Of a stretch of 64,000 nt of DNA, positions 52,314-60,421 are shown piece by piece; within the stretch, counting starts at the first letter, position 1, and every line of letters starts with the position of its first letter. Under the pieces are notes generated by a model. The model was not told the DNA's origin. It did not search any database and saw only the letters and a program-made list of their open reading frames with translations. The position numbers and the translations under genes were made by a program. Origin of the DNA: Dyadobacter beijingensis DSM 21582. GTDB lineage: Bacteria; Bacteroidota; Bacteroidia; Cytophagales; Spirosomataceae. The stretch spans positions 186,001 through 250,000 of the forward strand of contig NZ_KB907789.1 in NCBI RefSeq assembly GCF_000382205.1, given 5' to 3'.

Positions 52314-53888
52314 ATGAAGATGAGATTTATCAAAACAGCATATAAGGCAGCGGTCGCAACCCTGATCGGGACAATGGTATCCTGCAACAGCGACGTGCTT
52401 ACCAACCTGAACAACGACCCGAACAAGATCGACTACGTGATACCGAGCTACCTGTTCACGCAAATCGAGCTGGGCATGCCGCAAACCCGCGGCCAGCTGC
52501 ACCAGGGCATGCAATATGTGGCCACCTATAAGGACGTGCCCGATATCGGAGGCAAGCAGTTCGACTACATTCCAGGCTTCGGGTTCACCATTTATTCGAC
52601 GCAGTTCAATGCGATCAAACAATGCATGGACGCCCTGAAAATGCCCGAGGACGTAAACAAGATCGCCCTTTGCCGGATTGTGCGCGTATATGGGTACCAT
52701 ACGCTTACGGACGCGACGGGCGACGTGCCCTATTTCGAAGCGTCGCTGGCGCTGAACGATGTATTGAAACCCAAGTACGACACCCAGCAAGCCATTTATA
52801 TGGATATGCTCAAAGAGCTCGACGAAGCAGCCGCGTCGTTGAACCCGGCGATGCCGACATTTGCGGGTGCCGATGTGTTTTATGCGGGTGATATTCCAAA
52901 ATGGAAAAAATTCGCCTACACGCTTATGCTCCGGCTCGCGATGCGGCTATCGGAAAAAGACCCTGAAACGGCGAAAAAATATGCGTTGATCGCCATCAAC
53001 GGCGGGGTGATGTCCGAAACCGGCGACATTGCCTACCTCAAATACAGCGCCACGGCCACCAACCCCCGTGCCCCGTACACGGAATATCAGGCCACGCAGG
53101 ACCCTGATAATGCACAAGGCCAGAAGCTGTCGAGCACGCTGATCAACCAGTTCAAAACGACACGCGACCCGCGCATTTATGTGCTTTCCGTGGTGTGGAC
53201 CAAAGTAGGCTCGGCCTACGTGCCCGACACGACGATGGCGAGCCAGAAAGGCATGGTACCCGGCTCGATACTGGGCTACCCAGCAGATTTTCCTACGTAC
53301 TCGGAATACTCGCCGATCTGGTGGAACCGCGAAACTTCGCCGCTGATCATCCTCAGCCCGGCCGAGGCCCAGCTGCTGGTGGCCGAAGCGGTACTGAAAG
53401 GCTGGTACACAGGCACATCGGAAAAAGCCGCCTACGACCTGGCCGTGACCCGCGCCATGCAGCAATGGGCGCTCTGGCCGAATGTACCATCGCTTTCGCC
53501 CAACAGCAGCACTATTCCGGCTGGCGCCATTGCGGCTTACCTCGCTACCGGCTATCCGTATAAAACGAATGGTACCGTGGCTGAGCGGCAAGAGCAGATT
53601 TCCACCCAGAAATGGCTGAGCCTGCTGGGCGACGATCATGAGGTATGGTCGAACTGGCGGCGGACGGGTTTTCCGAAATTCAATTTCAAAAACTGGGAAG
53701 GCAGCAAGCCCTACCCGGGCTCCGTGACGGGTGGCGAAATGTTCCGGCGCCTGCCCTACCCCGACGAACGCGCCACCAACAACGACAACCAGCAGGAGGC
53801 ATTGAAACGCCAGGGATTCCCGCTCGATCCGAGCGTAAAAGCCCAGAGCGATGCCCTCCTGGGACGCGTTTGGTGGGATAAAAAATAA
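52314..53888 (+). CDS. SusD-like lipoprotein (SusD_2 branch)
   Basis: 524-aa outer-membrane lipoprotein paired with the SusC 18 bases upstream. Lipidated Cys24 (GTMVSC), then LTNLNNDPNKIDYVIPSYLF, typical of the SusD-like branch that accompanies peptide and other non-glycan transporters. Helical repeat motifs (ALCRIVRVYGYHTLTDATGDVPYFEA; WKKFAYTLMLRLAMRLSE) and the C-terminal YPDERATNNDNQQEAL segment fit. ATG 52314 is preferred over a TTG five codons upstream. Confidence 0.94.
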   Translation: MKMRFIKTAYKAAVATLIGTMVSCNSDVLTNLNNDPNKIDYVIPSYLFTQIELGMPQTRGQLHQGMQYVATYKDVPDIGGKQFDYIPGFGFTIYSTQFNAIKQCMDALKMPEDVNKIALCRIVRVYGYHTLTDATGDVPYFEASLALNDVLKPKYDTQQAIYMDMLKELDEAAASLNPAMPTFAGADVFYAGDIPKWKKFAYTLMLRLAMRLSEKDPETAKKYALIAINGGVMSETGDIAYLKYSATATNPRAPYTEYQATQDPDNAQGQKLSSTLINQFKTTRDPRIYVLSVVWTKVGSAYVPDTTMASQKGMVPGSILGYPADFPTYSEYSPIWWNRETSPLIILSPAEAQLLVAEAVLKGWYTGTSEKAAYDLAVTRAMQQWALWPNVPSLSPNSSTIPAGAIAAYLATGYPYKTNGTVAERQEQISTQKWLSLLGDDHEVWSNWRRTGFPKFNFKNWEGSKPYPGSVTGGEMFRRLPYPDERATNNDNQQEALKRQGFPLDPSVKAQSDALLGRVWWDKK

Positions 53889-53896
53889 TTGTCGGG

Positions 53897-53939
53897 ATAT
53901 GATGGGGGTTCGGCATTTAAATGGCTGTCCTCATCATAT
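53897..53939 (+). other. Hairpin between susD and amidohydrolase genes
   Basis: ATATGATG (53897-53904) pairs with CATCATAT (53932-53939) and the stem extends by three pairs including one G-U. No T-run follows, so it is not a standard terminator. It may stabilise the susCD message or attenuate read-through. Confidence 0.4.
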
Positions 53940-54000
53940 GCAGCCTGATCACAAAAGCATTGTACAGAAGCATTTAACTATCCTAAACCCTTTACCCATT

Positions 54001-55338
54001 ATGAGAGTTTTCAGCTTTGCAGCCTGCCTGTTGCTGGGTTTGTTATGCCATCCGGCGTGGTCTCAGACGAAGAAGTACAGCATTGTCATCAAGGGCGGAC
54101 ACGTGATCGACCCGAAAAACAACATCGACGCAGTGATGGACGTGGCCGTAGAGGGCACGCCGGGCGGCGAAGACGGTAAGATCGCACTCGTGGCCAAAAA
54201 CATCGACCCCGCGCTCGCCGTGCAGGTGGTGGATGCCAAAGGCCTCTACGTCACGCCCGGGATTATCGACATTCACGTGCATTTCTTCTGGGGTACCGAC
54301 CTGAAAGGGACTTACCGGAATGGCCCCAACGGCTTGCAAGCGGACGGTTTTACTTTCCGTTCGGGCGTGACCACCGTCGTGGACGCGGGCAGCTCGGGCT
54401 GGAAAACTTTCGAAACTTTCAAAAAGCAGACCATCGACCTCTCCAAAACGCGTGTTCTGGCGATGCTGAACATCGTTGGGGAGGGCATGGCCGGCGGCAA
54501 ATTCGAGAACAGCCTCGATGAAATGGACGCCAAGGCCACTGCTGAAATGGCCAAAAAGTATCCCAATGACATTGTAGGCGTAAAACTGGCGCATTATGTA
54601 GGCCACGACTGGACGCCTACCGACCGCGCGCTGGAAGCGGGCACGCTGGCCAACATTCCCATTATGGTCGATTTCGGCAGCGCCAATCCCGTGTTGCCAT
54701 TGGAAGAATTATACCTGAAAAAATTCCGGAAAGGCGACATTTATACGCATTGCTTCGGCGGTAACAGCAACAACAGCGGCCGCGGCCGTGAGTCGATCGT
54801 GGACGTTACTACCAATAAGGTGAAGCCCTACACCATCGAAGCGCAGAAGCGCGGGGTGATCTTCGATGTAGGCTTCGGCGGGTCGAGCTTCCTGCTCGCA
54901 CAGGGCCAGCCAGCCATTAAACAGGGTTTTTACCCCAACTCCATCAGCACTGACCTGCATACGAGCAGTATGAACAATGCGATGAAGGATATGAACAACA
55001 TCATGTCGATGTTCCTGGCAATGGGTATGGATTTCAAAAGTGTGATCAAAGCCAGCACCTGGAACCCGGCGCAGGAAATCCACCACGAAGAGCTTGGTAA
55101 CCTCTCGCCCGGTTCTCCCGCAGACATCGCGATCCTGAACCTGCGTGACGGCAATTTCGGCTTCTACGCCCGCGACGGCAAGATTACCGGTAAAAAACGC
55201 ATTGAAACCGAGGCGACCATCCGTGCCGGCAACATCGTGTACACGCTCAATGCCCGCGTGGACCCGATTAACCTCCCACGCCCCGAACGCCCTCCCGGCG
55301 GCCAGGGACAGCAGGGCCAGGGAGCAGGCCCGAGATAA
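54001..55338 (+). CDS. Secreted amidohydrolase (dihydroorotase/deacetylase-like)
   Basis: 445-aa metal-dependent hydrolase with a Sec signal (to about 21, CHPAWSQ). The TIM-barrel core starts after KGGHVIDPKN; the HxH metal pair is IHVHF (His92, His94), Lys195 in VGVKLAH may be the carbamylated bridging Lys, His250 lies in YTHCFGG, and TDLHTSSM comes later. It resembles the amidohydrolase/deacetylase group that pairs with SelA-like PLP enzymes (EF_0837 type). A Gly/Gln-rich tail (GGQGQQGQGAG) closes it. ATG 54001 is preferred; earlier in-frame ATGs lack a leader. It probably deacylates or opens an amide of an amino compound outside the cytoplasm. Confidence 0.88.
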   Translation: MRVFSFAACLLLGLLCHPAWSQTKKYSIVIKGGHVIDPKNNIDAVMDVAVEGTPGGEDGKIALVAKNIDPALAVQVVDAKGLYVTPGIIDIHVHFFWGTDLKGTYRNGPNGLQADGFTFRSGVTTVVDAGSSGWKTFETFKKQTIDLSKTRVLAMLNIVGEGMAGGKFENSLDEMDAKATAEMAKKYPNDIVGVKLAHYVGHDWTPTDRALEAGTLANIPIMVDFGSANPVLPLEELYLKKFRKGDIYTHCFGGNSNNSGRGRESIVDVTTNKVKPYTIEAQKRGVIFDVGFGGSSFLLAQGQPAIKQGFYPNSISTDLHTSSMNNAMKDMNNIMSMFLAMGMDFKSVIKASTWNPAQEIHHEELGNLSPGSPADIAILNLRDGNFGFYARDGKITGKKRIETEATIRAGNIVYTLNARVDPINLPRPERPPGGQGQQGQGAGPR

Positions 55339-55363
55339 TCAAAAAGGAAGATATTTATCTCGG
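55330..55363 (+). other. Hairpin at the end of the amidohydrolase gene
   Basis: Perfect 9-base arms CCGAGATAA and TTATCTCGG around a 16-base loop; the left arm includes the stop codon. It lies before the PLP-enzyme gene and may limit read-through or protect the upstream message. A two-copy direct repeat ACAATACCTG (55420-55439) follows in the same leader. Confidence 0.4.
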
Positions 55364-55492
55364 AAAAAGGGTATTCCAAACAAAATCAGGCATCCTTAAA
55401 CAACACCTGACCACACTTGACAATACCTGACAATACCTGACCAATTCCCACCAAGCCCTTTAACCATTCAAAACCCCCATACCTTAACACCA

Positions 55493-57169
55493 ATGAAACG
55501 CAGAGAACTTCTCAAAGACCTTTCGATGATCCCGCTTGCAGGAGGCGTTCTGAGCACGTCGGCGGCATTTGCCGAGAGCAGCAAACCGAAATGGTTCCAG
55601 AAAGCCGCCGCAGCAGTATCAGCACCAGGACCATTGAAGGCCGGACCGCAAATCTACCAGTCGATCGGCGTGGAACCGATCATCAACTGCCGGGGGACAT
55701 TCACCATTATCGGCGCATCCATCGAGCTGCCCGAAGTGCGCCAGGCAATGGAATATGCCTGCCAATACAATGTGCAGATCGATGAGCTTGCATTCGGCGT
55801 AGGCCAACGCCTGGCTGAAATCGTCGGCTCGGAATGGGGCATGGTGTCGTCGGGCTGCGCGGCAGGTATGAACGAGGTTACAGCGGGCATTGTCGCCGGC
55901 GGCAACCCCGAAAAGCTGATCCGCATTCCAAATCTCGAAGGTTTTGAAAAAACAGAGGTGATTATCCCCCGCTCCTCGCGCAACGTGTATGACCACGCGA
56001 TTCGCAACGTGGGCGTCAAGATCATCACGGTAGAAACCATCGAAGAACTCAAAAAAGCCATTACGCCGCGCACGGCGATGATTTACATGATGCCCGGCGA
56101 CGAGCCGTGGACGGTAAAAGCCGTAGCGGACATCGCCAAACCCGCCGGCGTACCTCTGCTCGTAGACGCCGCCGCGGAACGTTTGACGATCCCGAATATC
56201 CACTTGCAAGCCGGCGCCTCGGTGGTGGCTTACAGTGGTGGTAAAGTAATCCGCGGGCCGCAATGTGCTGGCCTCATGCTGGGCAGCAAGGACGTCCTGA
56301 TGTCGGCATGGCAGGCCAGCGCACCGCATCACGGGCCTTGCCGCAACAATAAGGTGGGGCGCGAGGAGGTAATAGGCATGCTGGCCGCCGTGGAAGCATG
56401 GGCCACCCGCGACCACAAGGCCGAAATGAAAATGTGGGTTTCGTGGCTCGATACCATTTCAAAAAAGCTGAACAGCGTACCCAGTGCCAAACTGGAAATC
56501 AAGGAGCCGAAAGAAGGCGCCCTGGACAACGCGACGCCGACACTGACGATCACCTGGGACCCTACCAAGCTCAATATCACCGGCCAGGAAGTGGCCGACG
56601 AGCTCCAAACGACCAAACCGCGCGTGGCAGTCGGTACCGGCTTCCGCAGAGGACAGGCAGCGGCCCAATCAGGCCCGCCTACCACGTCCATTACCGTGGC
56701 TGCCTATATGATGGGCCCCGGCAATGACAAGATCGTCGCCGACCGCATTTTCGAAATCCTGACCCGTAAGCGCAGCGCCCCGAAAGCGGAAGCTACCATG
56801 AAAGCGCCGTCGGCCGAAATTGCGGGCCGCTGGGATGTGGACATCGAATTTTACACCAGCAATAGCAAGCACACGTTCATCATCGAGCGCCAGGACGGTA
56901 ACTACCTCTACGGTACGCACAAGGGCGAATTCGCGACACGTGAGCTATACGGCAACATCGATGGCGACGAAGTACGCTTCCAGAGCCGTTTCAGCGTGCC
57001 GGGCGACAACCTGACGATGACATTCTACGGGAAGCTGTCGGGCGACACCATTACCGGCGAAATCGATATGGTAGAATATGTGAATGCGAAATTCACCGCC
57101 AGGCGCGCTACGTTCCCGAACAACCGCCAGCGGATCAACATCCCTGCCGGCCGCCCGCTCTCGACCTAG
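55493..57169 (+). CDS. Exported SelA-like PLP-dependent enzyme with C-terminal beta domain
   Basis: 558 aa. The N-terminus MKRRELLKDLSMIPLAGGVLST looks like a twin-arginine signal (Arg3-Arg4, then a hydrophobic core and AFAE). Residues about 55-425 form the fold-type I PLP domain of the SelA/ammonia-lyase-like group: INCRGTFTIIGAS, VSSGCAAGMNEVTAG, LLVDAAAE (Asp225 contacts the pyridine nitrogen) and YSGGKVIRGPQ (Lys251, Schiff base). Residues 444-538 are a separate beta-rich domain (GRWDVDIEFYTSNSKHTFII ... GDTITGEIDMVEYV). Cytoplasmic relatives include D-glucosaminate-6-phosphate ammonia lyase. Export of a cofactor-bearing enzyme after folding would explain the Tat signal. It is last in the locus, 154 bases after the amidohydrolase. 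Confidence 0.88.
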   Translation: MKRRELLKDLSMIPLAGGVLSTSAAFAESSKPKWFQKAAAAVSAPGPLKAGPQIYQSIGVEPIINCRGTFTIIGASIELPEVRQAMEYACQYNVQIDELAFGVGQRLAEIVGSEWGMVSSGCAAGMNEVTAGIVAGGNPEKLIRIPNLEGFEKTEVIIPRSSRNVYDHAIRNVGVKIITVETIEELKKAITPRTAMIYMMPGDEPWTVKAVADIAKPAGVPLLVDAAAERLTIPNIHLQAGASVVAYSGGKVIRGPQCAGLMLGSKDVLMSAWQASAPHHGPCRNNKVGREEVIGMLAAVEAWATRDHKAEMKMWVSWLDTISKKLNSVPSAKLEIKEPKEGALDNATPTLTITWDPTKLNITGQEVADELQTTKPRVAVGTGFRRGQAAAQSGPPTTSITVAAYMMGPGNDKIVADRIFEILTRKRSAPKAEATMKAPSAEIAGRWDVDIEFYTSNSKHTFIIERQDGNYLYGTHKGEFATRELYGNIDGDEVRFQSRFSVPGDNLTMTFYGKLSGDTITGEIDMVEYVNAKFTARRATFPNNRQRINIPAGRPLST

Positions 57170-57210
57170 CAGACAGGCATCATGGATTTGACATATCGGT
57201 AATTAACATA

Positions 57211-57238
57211 AAAAGCCTTGGATCATGCCAGGGCTTTT
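57211..57238 (+). terminator. Hairpin after locus 2
   Basis: AAAAGCC (57211-57217) pairs with GGCTTTT (57232-57238), with four further inner pairs and a six-base loop. It lies 42 bases after the PLP-enzyme stop and is the probable end of the locus. The remaining bases up to the tRNA promoter hold nothing I can name. Confidence 0.6.
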
Positions 57239-57421
57239 ATGCTAATTACTAAATCTAAAAATTTTCAATATTGCGAAGCCCGTCGCGCATGCGGGCCGAA
57301 CCGTCTGATCTTCCGCGCCGTAGGCGCATTTTGAGCCACGAAACTACGATCAAATCGGTCAAAACCGAAGGTTTTTTTGCCTAAAAGCCGATTTTTCAAC
57401 AAAAAAATACGCATCCAAATG

Positions 57422-57451
57422 TTGCGTCGTATCATTTAAATACTACTTTTG
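57422..57451 (+). promoter_or_regulatory. Promoter of tRNA-Leu
   Basis: TTG (57422-57424), 19 bases, then TACTTTTG (57444-57451). Full match to the Bacteroidota promoter. The expected start is near 57458, a few bases before the mature tRNA 5' end. Confidence 0.75.
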
Positions 57452-57464
57452 CATCACGATTGAC

Positions 57465-57548
57465 GGCCAGGTGGTGGAATTGGTAGACACGCTACTTTGA
57501 GGGGGTAGTGCCCGTTCGGGTATAGGAGTTCGACTCTCCTTCTGGTCA
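57465..57548 (+). tRNA. tRNA-Leu (anticodon GAG)
   Basis: 84 nt with a long variable arm, as in class II tRNAs. The acceptor stem pairs GGCCAGG with TCTGGTC (two G-U pairs), the discriminator is A57548, and CCA is not encoded. The D-loop AATTGGTAGACAC is typical of leucine tRNAs. The anticodon stem CTACT/GGTAG holds the loop TTGAGGG, giving anticodon GAG. The variable arm is CCCG-TTCG-GGT, and the T-arm AGGAG-TTCGACT-CTCCT is perfect. Confidence 0.95.
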
Positions 57549-57558
57549 CGATTAAGTT

Positions 57559-57595
57559 AAAGTGCGTTCGGGAAACCGGACGCACTTTTTTTGTG
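57559..57595 (+). terminator. Terminator after tRNA-Leu
   Basis: A 13-bp stem (AAAGTGCGTTCGG with CCGGACGCACTTT, one G-U) with a GAAA tetraloop and a run of Ts. It is a strong intrinsic terminator 10 bases after the tRNA. Confidence 0.92.
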
Positions 57596-57749
57596 CCCAC
57601 ACGCTTTTCGCCACACCCCTTACCTATTTGGCCTGACTTTTGTTATATTTACATAAAGCGCTTAACCTGGACAAATTGTACATATAACATTCCATTTGGA
57701 TTCCTTTTAAATCCAATCGAATGTTTTGTTCATAACCGAACTATTGGCA

Positions 57750-58085
57750 ATGATAGAAGTGGCAAGAATAGCGGCACTCATGAAAGCACACCACTTGAAC
57801 ACCAGCGAACTGGCTGAGATCGTGCACCTATCCCCATCCAAAATCTCCAAAGTGCTCTCGGGAGACCAGAAATTCACCTCCGATGCACTGGGCATCCTTA
57901 TCAAAGAGCTCGGCATTCACCCCAACTGGCTCTTCGGCCACGAAGGCGACCCGCAAACCGTCTTGTACATGAAAGACCTCGTCCACAAAAGCGAAGTCGA
58001 GAAGCTGGAAACACGTATCAGGGAGCTGAAAGACGAGCTTGGGGAAGTGTATAAGCAGCTGGCGGAGGAACGGAGAGTAAAGTAA
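57750..58085 (+). CDS. XRE-family regulator with C-terminal coiled coil
   Basis: 111 aa. A Cro/C1-type helix-turn-helix (about 14-60: LNTSELAEIVHLSPSKISKVLSGDQKFTSDALGILIKELGI) is followed by NWLFGHEGD and a charged coiled coil (about 80-111, VEKLETRIRELKDELGEVYK) that should drive dimerisation. ATG 57750 is chosen over a TTG eight codons upstream. The fold is common to Bacteroidota regulators of unknown target; the short linker resembles phage-repressor-like proteins but no phage gene is near. Confidence 0.85.
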   Translation: MIEVARIAALMKAHHLNTSELAEIVHLSPSKISKVLSGDQKFTSDALGILIKELGIHPNWLFGHEGDPQTVLYMKDLVHKSEVEKLETRIRELKDELGEVYKQLAEERRVK

Positions 58086-58103
58086 CCATTTCCCGATTCG
58101 CTA

Positions 58104-58134
58104 TTGCATTCTACAAATGAGGCGATTATCTTTA
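58104..58134 (+). promoter_or_regulatory. Promoter of the 154-aa secreted protein gene
   Basis: TTG (58104-58106), 20 bases, then TATCTTTA (58127-58134), one mismatch from TAnnTTTG. It gives a leader of about 47 bases before the ATG at 58188. Confidence 0.5.
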
Positions 58135-58187
58135 CAAACGTTTGAATAACCCCGAAAATCAAGAAAGTTTTGAATTACGCCCTCTGC

Positions 58188-58652
58188 ATGAAATTTACTT
58201 TCCTGCTTGGTGTGATGGGCCTGCTGGCAGTGAGCGAGAATACGTGTATGGCTCAATGCAAGGAAACTGTCAGCCCGTCCAATCACAAGAAAGTACATTA
58301 TCACAAAATCCAGCTTGCCGACAAAATGGAGTACCTGACGCTCTCGCGCACAGGTGATGAAATCGTTTTAAGCTATCACAACGAACGCATCGGACTGGTA
58401 TTCTACTCCCAAATGTTTACCGAAATACGCTTCTGGACGCCTCAGGGGCAGTTTTCGCTCTATTCCACGGCTAATGACCGCAGTAACTGGCAGCCCATTT
58501 TCATCCTCGCCTCGCCCGTGACGCGCAAAGAACTCGAAAAAATGAAGGCCACGACGAAAATCGAAGTGCTGCTCACGGAGGATACCAAAGTTTTCAACGT
58601 CGATGCGCAAAAAAACGTCATGCTGAATAAGGCGATCGCCTGCATGCACTAA
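58188..58652 (+). CDS. Secreted protein of unknown function
   Basis: 154 aa with a Sec signal (MKFTFLLGVMGLLAVSENTCMAQ). The mature part is basic at first (SNHKKVHYHKIQLADKM), then beta-rich (EIVLSYHNERIGLVFYSQM), and ends with a helical, Lys-rich portion and IACMH. ATG 58188 is preferred over a TTG six codons upstream, because it places the charged residue right before the hydrophobic core. No family recognised. It has its own predicted promoter and converges on the deoxynucleoside kinase gene with nine bases between stops. Confidence 0.75.
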   Translation: MKFTFLLGVMGLLAVSENTCMAQCKETVSPSNHKKVHYHKIQLADKMEYLTLSRTGDEIVLSYHNERIGLVFYSQMFTEIRFWTPQGQFSLYSTANDRSNWQPIFILASPVTRKELEKMKATTKIEVLLTEDTKVFNVDAQKNVMLNKAIACMH

Positions 58653-58661
58653 TGCAGTGCC

Positions 58662-59276
58662 CTACACATAGAACAATTCCTTGTTGAGCAGCGACACGAT
58701 GTGATTGAAGTCATCGGGATTGGATGCGAAATCCATGTTATTGACGTCGATTTCGAGGATTTTGCCGTCCTCGTAGTTCTGCACGAAATCTTCGTAGTAA
58801 TGGTTGAGATTTTGCAGGTAGTCGATCGAAATGTCGGCTTCGAAGTCGCGGCCGCGCTTTTTGATCTGTGAAACGAGCTTGGGAATGTCTGCTTTAAGAT
58901 AAATGAGAATGTCCGGCTGCGAAACGGTACGGATGATCGATTCGAAAAGTAACAGGTAGGTTTTGTAATCCCGCTCGACGAGCACGCCGGATTCGTACAG
59001 GTTTCTGGCAAAAATGTAGGCATCCTCGTAAATGGTCCGGTCCTGGACGATCGTCGAATAGGTCGTCTCGCGGATCTTCTGCACCTGCGCGAAGCGGCTG
59101 TTGAGAAAATACACTTGCAGATTGAACGCCCACCGGTCCATATCCTGATAAAAATCAGCCAGGTACGGGTTTCCTTCTACCGCCTCGTACATCACTTCCC
59201 ATTTGAAATAGTCGCCCAGCATCTGGGTCAGTGTCGTTTTGCCGGCGCCGATATTGCCGATGATCGCGATGTGCAT
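58662..59276 (-). CDS. Deoxynucleoside kinase
   Basis: 204-aa kinase of the dCK/dGK/dNK family that salvages deoxynucleosides. The P-loop is GNIGAGKTT at 7-15. It has the substrate-site Glu in YEAVEGNPYL, the DR motif with following acid (QDRTIYEDA, 79-85) and the lid IKKRGRDFE. ATG 59276 (MHIAIIGN) is the true start by family; an open frame continues 37 codons upstream with a different composition. Nucleoside preference (dA/dG is common in bacteria) cannot be read. Confidence 0.93.
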   Translation of the reverse strand: MHIAIIGNIGAGKTTLTQMLGDYFKWEVMYEAVEGNPYLADFYQDMDRWAFNLQVYFLNSRFAQVQKIRETTYSTIVQDRTIYEDAYIFARNLYESGVLVERDYKTYLLLFESIIRTVSQPDILIYLKADIPKLVSQIKKRGRDFEADISIDYLQNLNHYYEDFVQNYEDGKILEIDVNNMDFASNPDDFNHIVSLLNKELFYV

Positions 59277-59393
59277 AGAGAATCTGGATGAGTTGAGTAA
59301 GAGAATGAGTGCTTGCAAAAATATGTATTTCAGTGAATAACCGGTCAGTTGCAAAACTGATTTTCGGCATTTTCTTAGAACTTGCATTATTCG

Positions 59394-59401
59394 TATATTT
59401 G
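59394..59401 (+). promoter_or_regulatory. -7 element upstream of trhO
   Basis: TATATTTG, a full match to TAnnTTTG, 28 bases before the trhO ATG. The matching -33 is weak (TTT/TTC around 59371-59375). Confidence 0.4.
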
Positions 59402-59429
59402 CGGCTGATTTGGAGAAAAGAAATGAATT

Positions 59430-60416
59430 ATGAAACCTTACCGGGTTATCCTATATTACTATTACACGCCCATCGCCAATCCCGACGCTTACCGCGATGA
59501 GCATCACCTGTTTTGCGTGGAAAACGGCCTGCTGGGCCGCATTATCGTCGCGCCGGAAGGACTGAATGGCACCGTATCCGGCACGCCGGAGCAATGCGAG
59601 GCATATATGGATTATGTGCGCTCCGACGCCCGTTTCGCCGGCGTCCAGTTTAAAGTCGAGGAGCACGACAACGTGGCGTTCCAGAAGCTGCACGTGCGTG
59701 TGAAGGACGAGATCGTGAATTCCGATCTTCCCGTTAATCCATTAGAACGTACCGGCAAACATCTCGAACCAGCCGATTTCAAAGCGATGCTGAACGACCC
59801 GGACGTTGTGCTGGTCGACATGCGCTCCGACTACGAGCACGAGGTCGGCAAGTTCAAAGGCGCCATCACGTTCGATATGCACAACCTGCGCGAGCTGCCC
59901 GACCACGTGCACGAAATATCCCATTTGAAAGATAAAAAGGTGATCACCTATTGCACGGGCGGTATCAAATGCGAAAAAGCGAGCGCCTACCTGCTGGACC
60001 AGGGTTTTAAGGATGTGTACCAGCTGCACGGTGGTATTATACGTTACGGACTGGAAGAAGGCGGCGAGAATTTCGACGGCAAATGCTACGTGTTCGACAA
60101 CCGCATCACCGTGGACGTCAACAAGGTTAACCCGACGGTGATCTCCAAATGCCACATCTGCGAAGAGCCCTGCGACCGCATGGTGAACTGCGCCAATGCC
60201 GAATGCAACAACCACTTACCTATCTGCGAAAAATGCGGCTGGGAGATGGAAGGTGCGTGCTCGGCGGAATGCAAATCGCACCCCGGCAAGCGCGTTTATG
60301 ACGGTACCGGCTATTATGTGGTCAACAGCAACCATTACCAACCGCTGCAAGGCCTGAAAAGTCAGCAGAAGAATATCAAGAAAATGAAACTCGCGTTGAA
60401 AACTGAATCGGCTTAG
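59430..60416 (+). CDS. trhO: tRNA uridine-34 hydroxylase (rhodanese family)
   Basis: 328-aa protein of the UPF0176/YceA family, which hydroxylates U34 of tRNAs at the 5 position with oxygen on the way to 5-methoxyuridine-type modifications. An N-terminal acylphosphatase-like domain (RVILYYYYTPIANPDAYRDEH; GRIIVAPEGLNGTVSG) precedes the rhodanese domain with YCTGGIKCEKASAYLL (Cys175, Cys181). A C-terminal Cys-rich segment (CHICEEPCDRMVNC, CEKCGW, CSAEC) probably binds zinc, as in family members. It appears to be a single-gene unit. Confidence 0.93.
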   Translation: MKPYRVILYYYYTPIANPDAYRDEHHLFCVENGLLGRIIVAPEGLNGTVSGTPEQCEAYMDYVRSDARFAGVQFKVEEHDNVAFQKLHVRVKDEIVNSDLPVNPLERTGKHLEPADFKAMLNDPDVVLVDMRSDYEHEVGKFKGAITFDMHNLRELPDHVHEISHLKDKKVITYCTGGIKCEKASAYLLDQGFKDVYQLHGGIIRYGLEEGGENFDGKCYVFDNRITVDVNKVNPTVISKCHICEEPCDRMVNCANAECNNHLPICEKCGWEMEGACSAECKSHPGKRVYDGTGYYVVNSNHYQPLQGLKSQQKNIKKMKLALKTESA

Positions 60417-60421
60417 CCGGT

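Noticed and set aside
57465..58085. tRNA-Leu followed by an XRE regulator as the end of an integrated element
   Set aside because: No integrase, no repeated tRNA 3' end downstream and no other mobile genes. The XRE gene is next to ordinary chromosomal genes.
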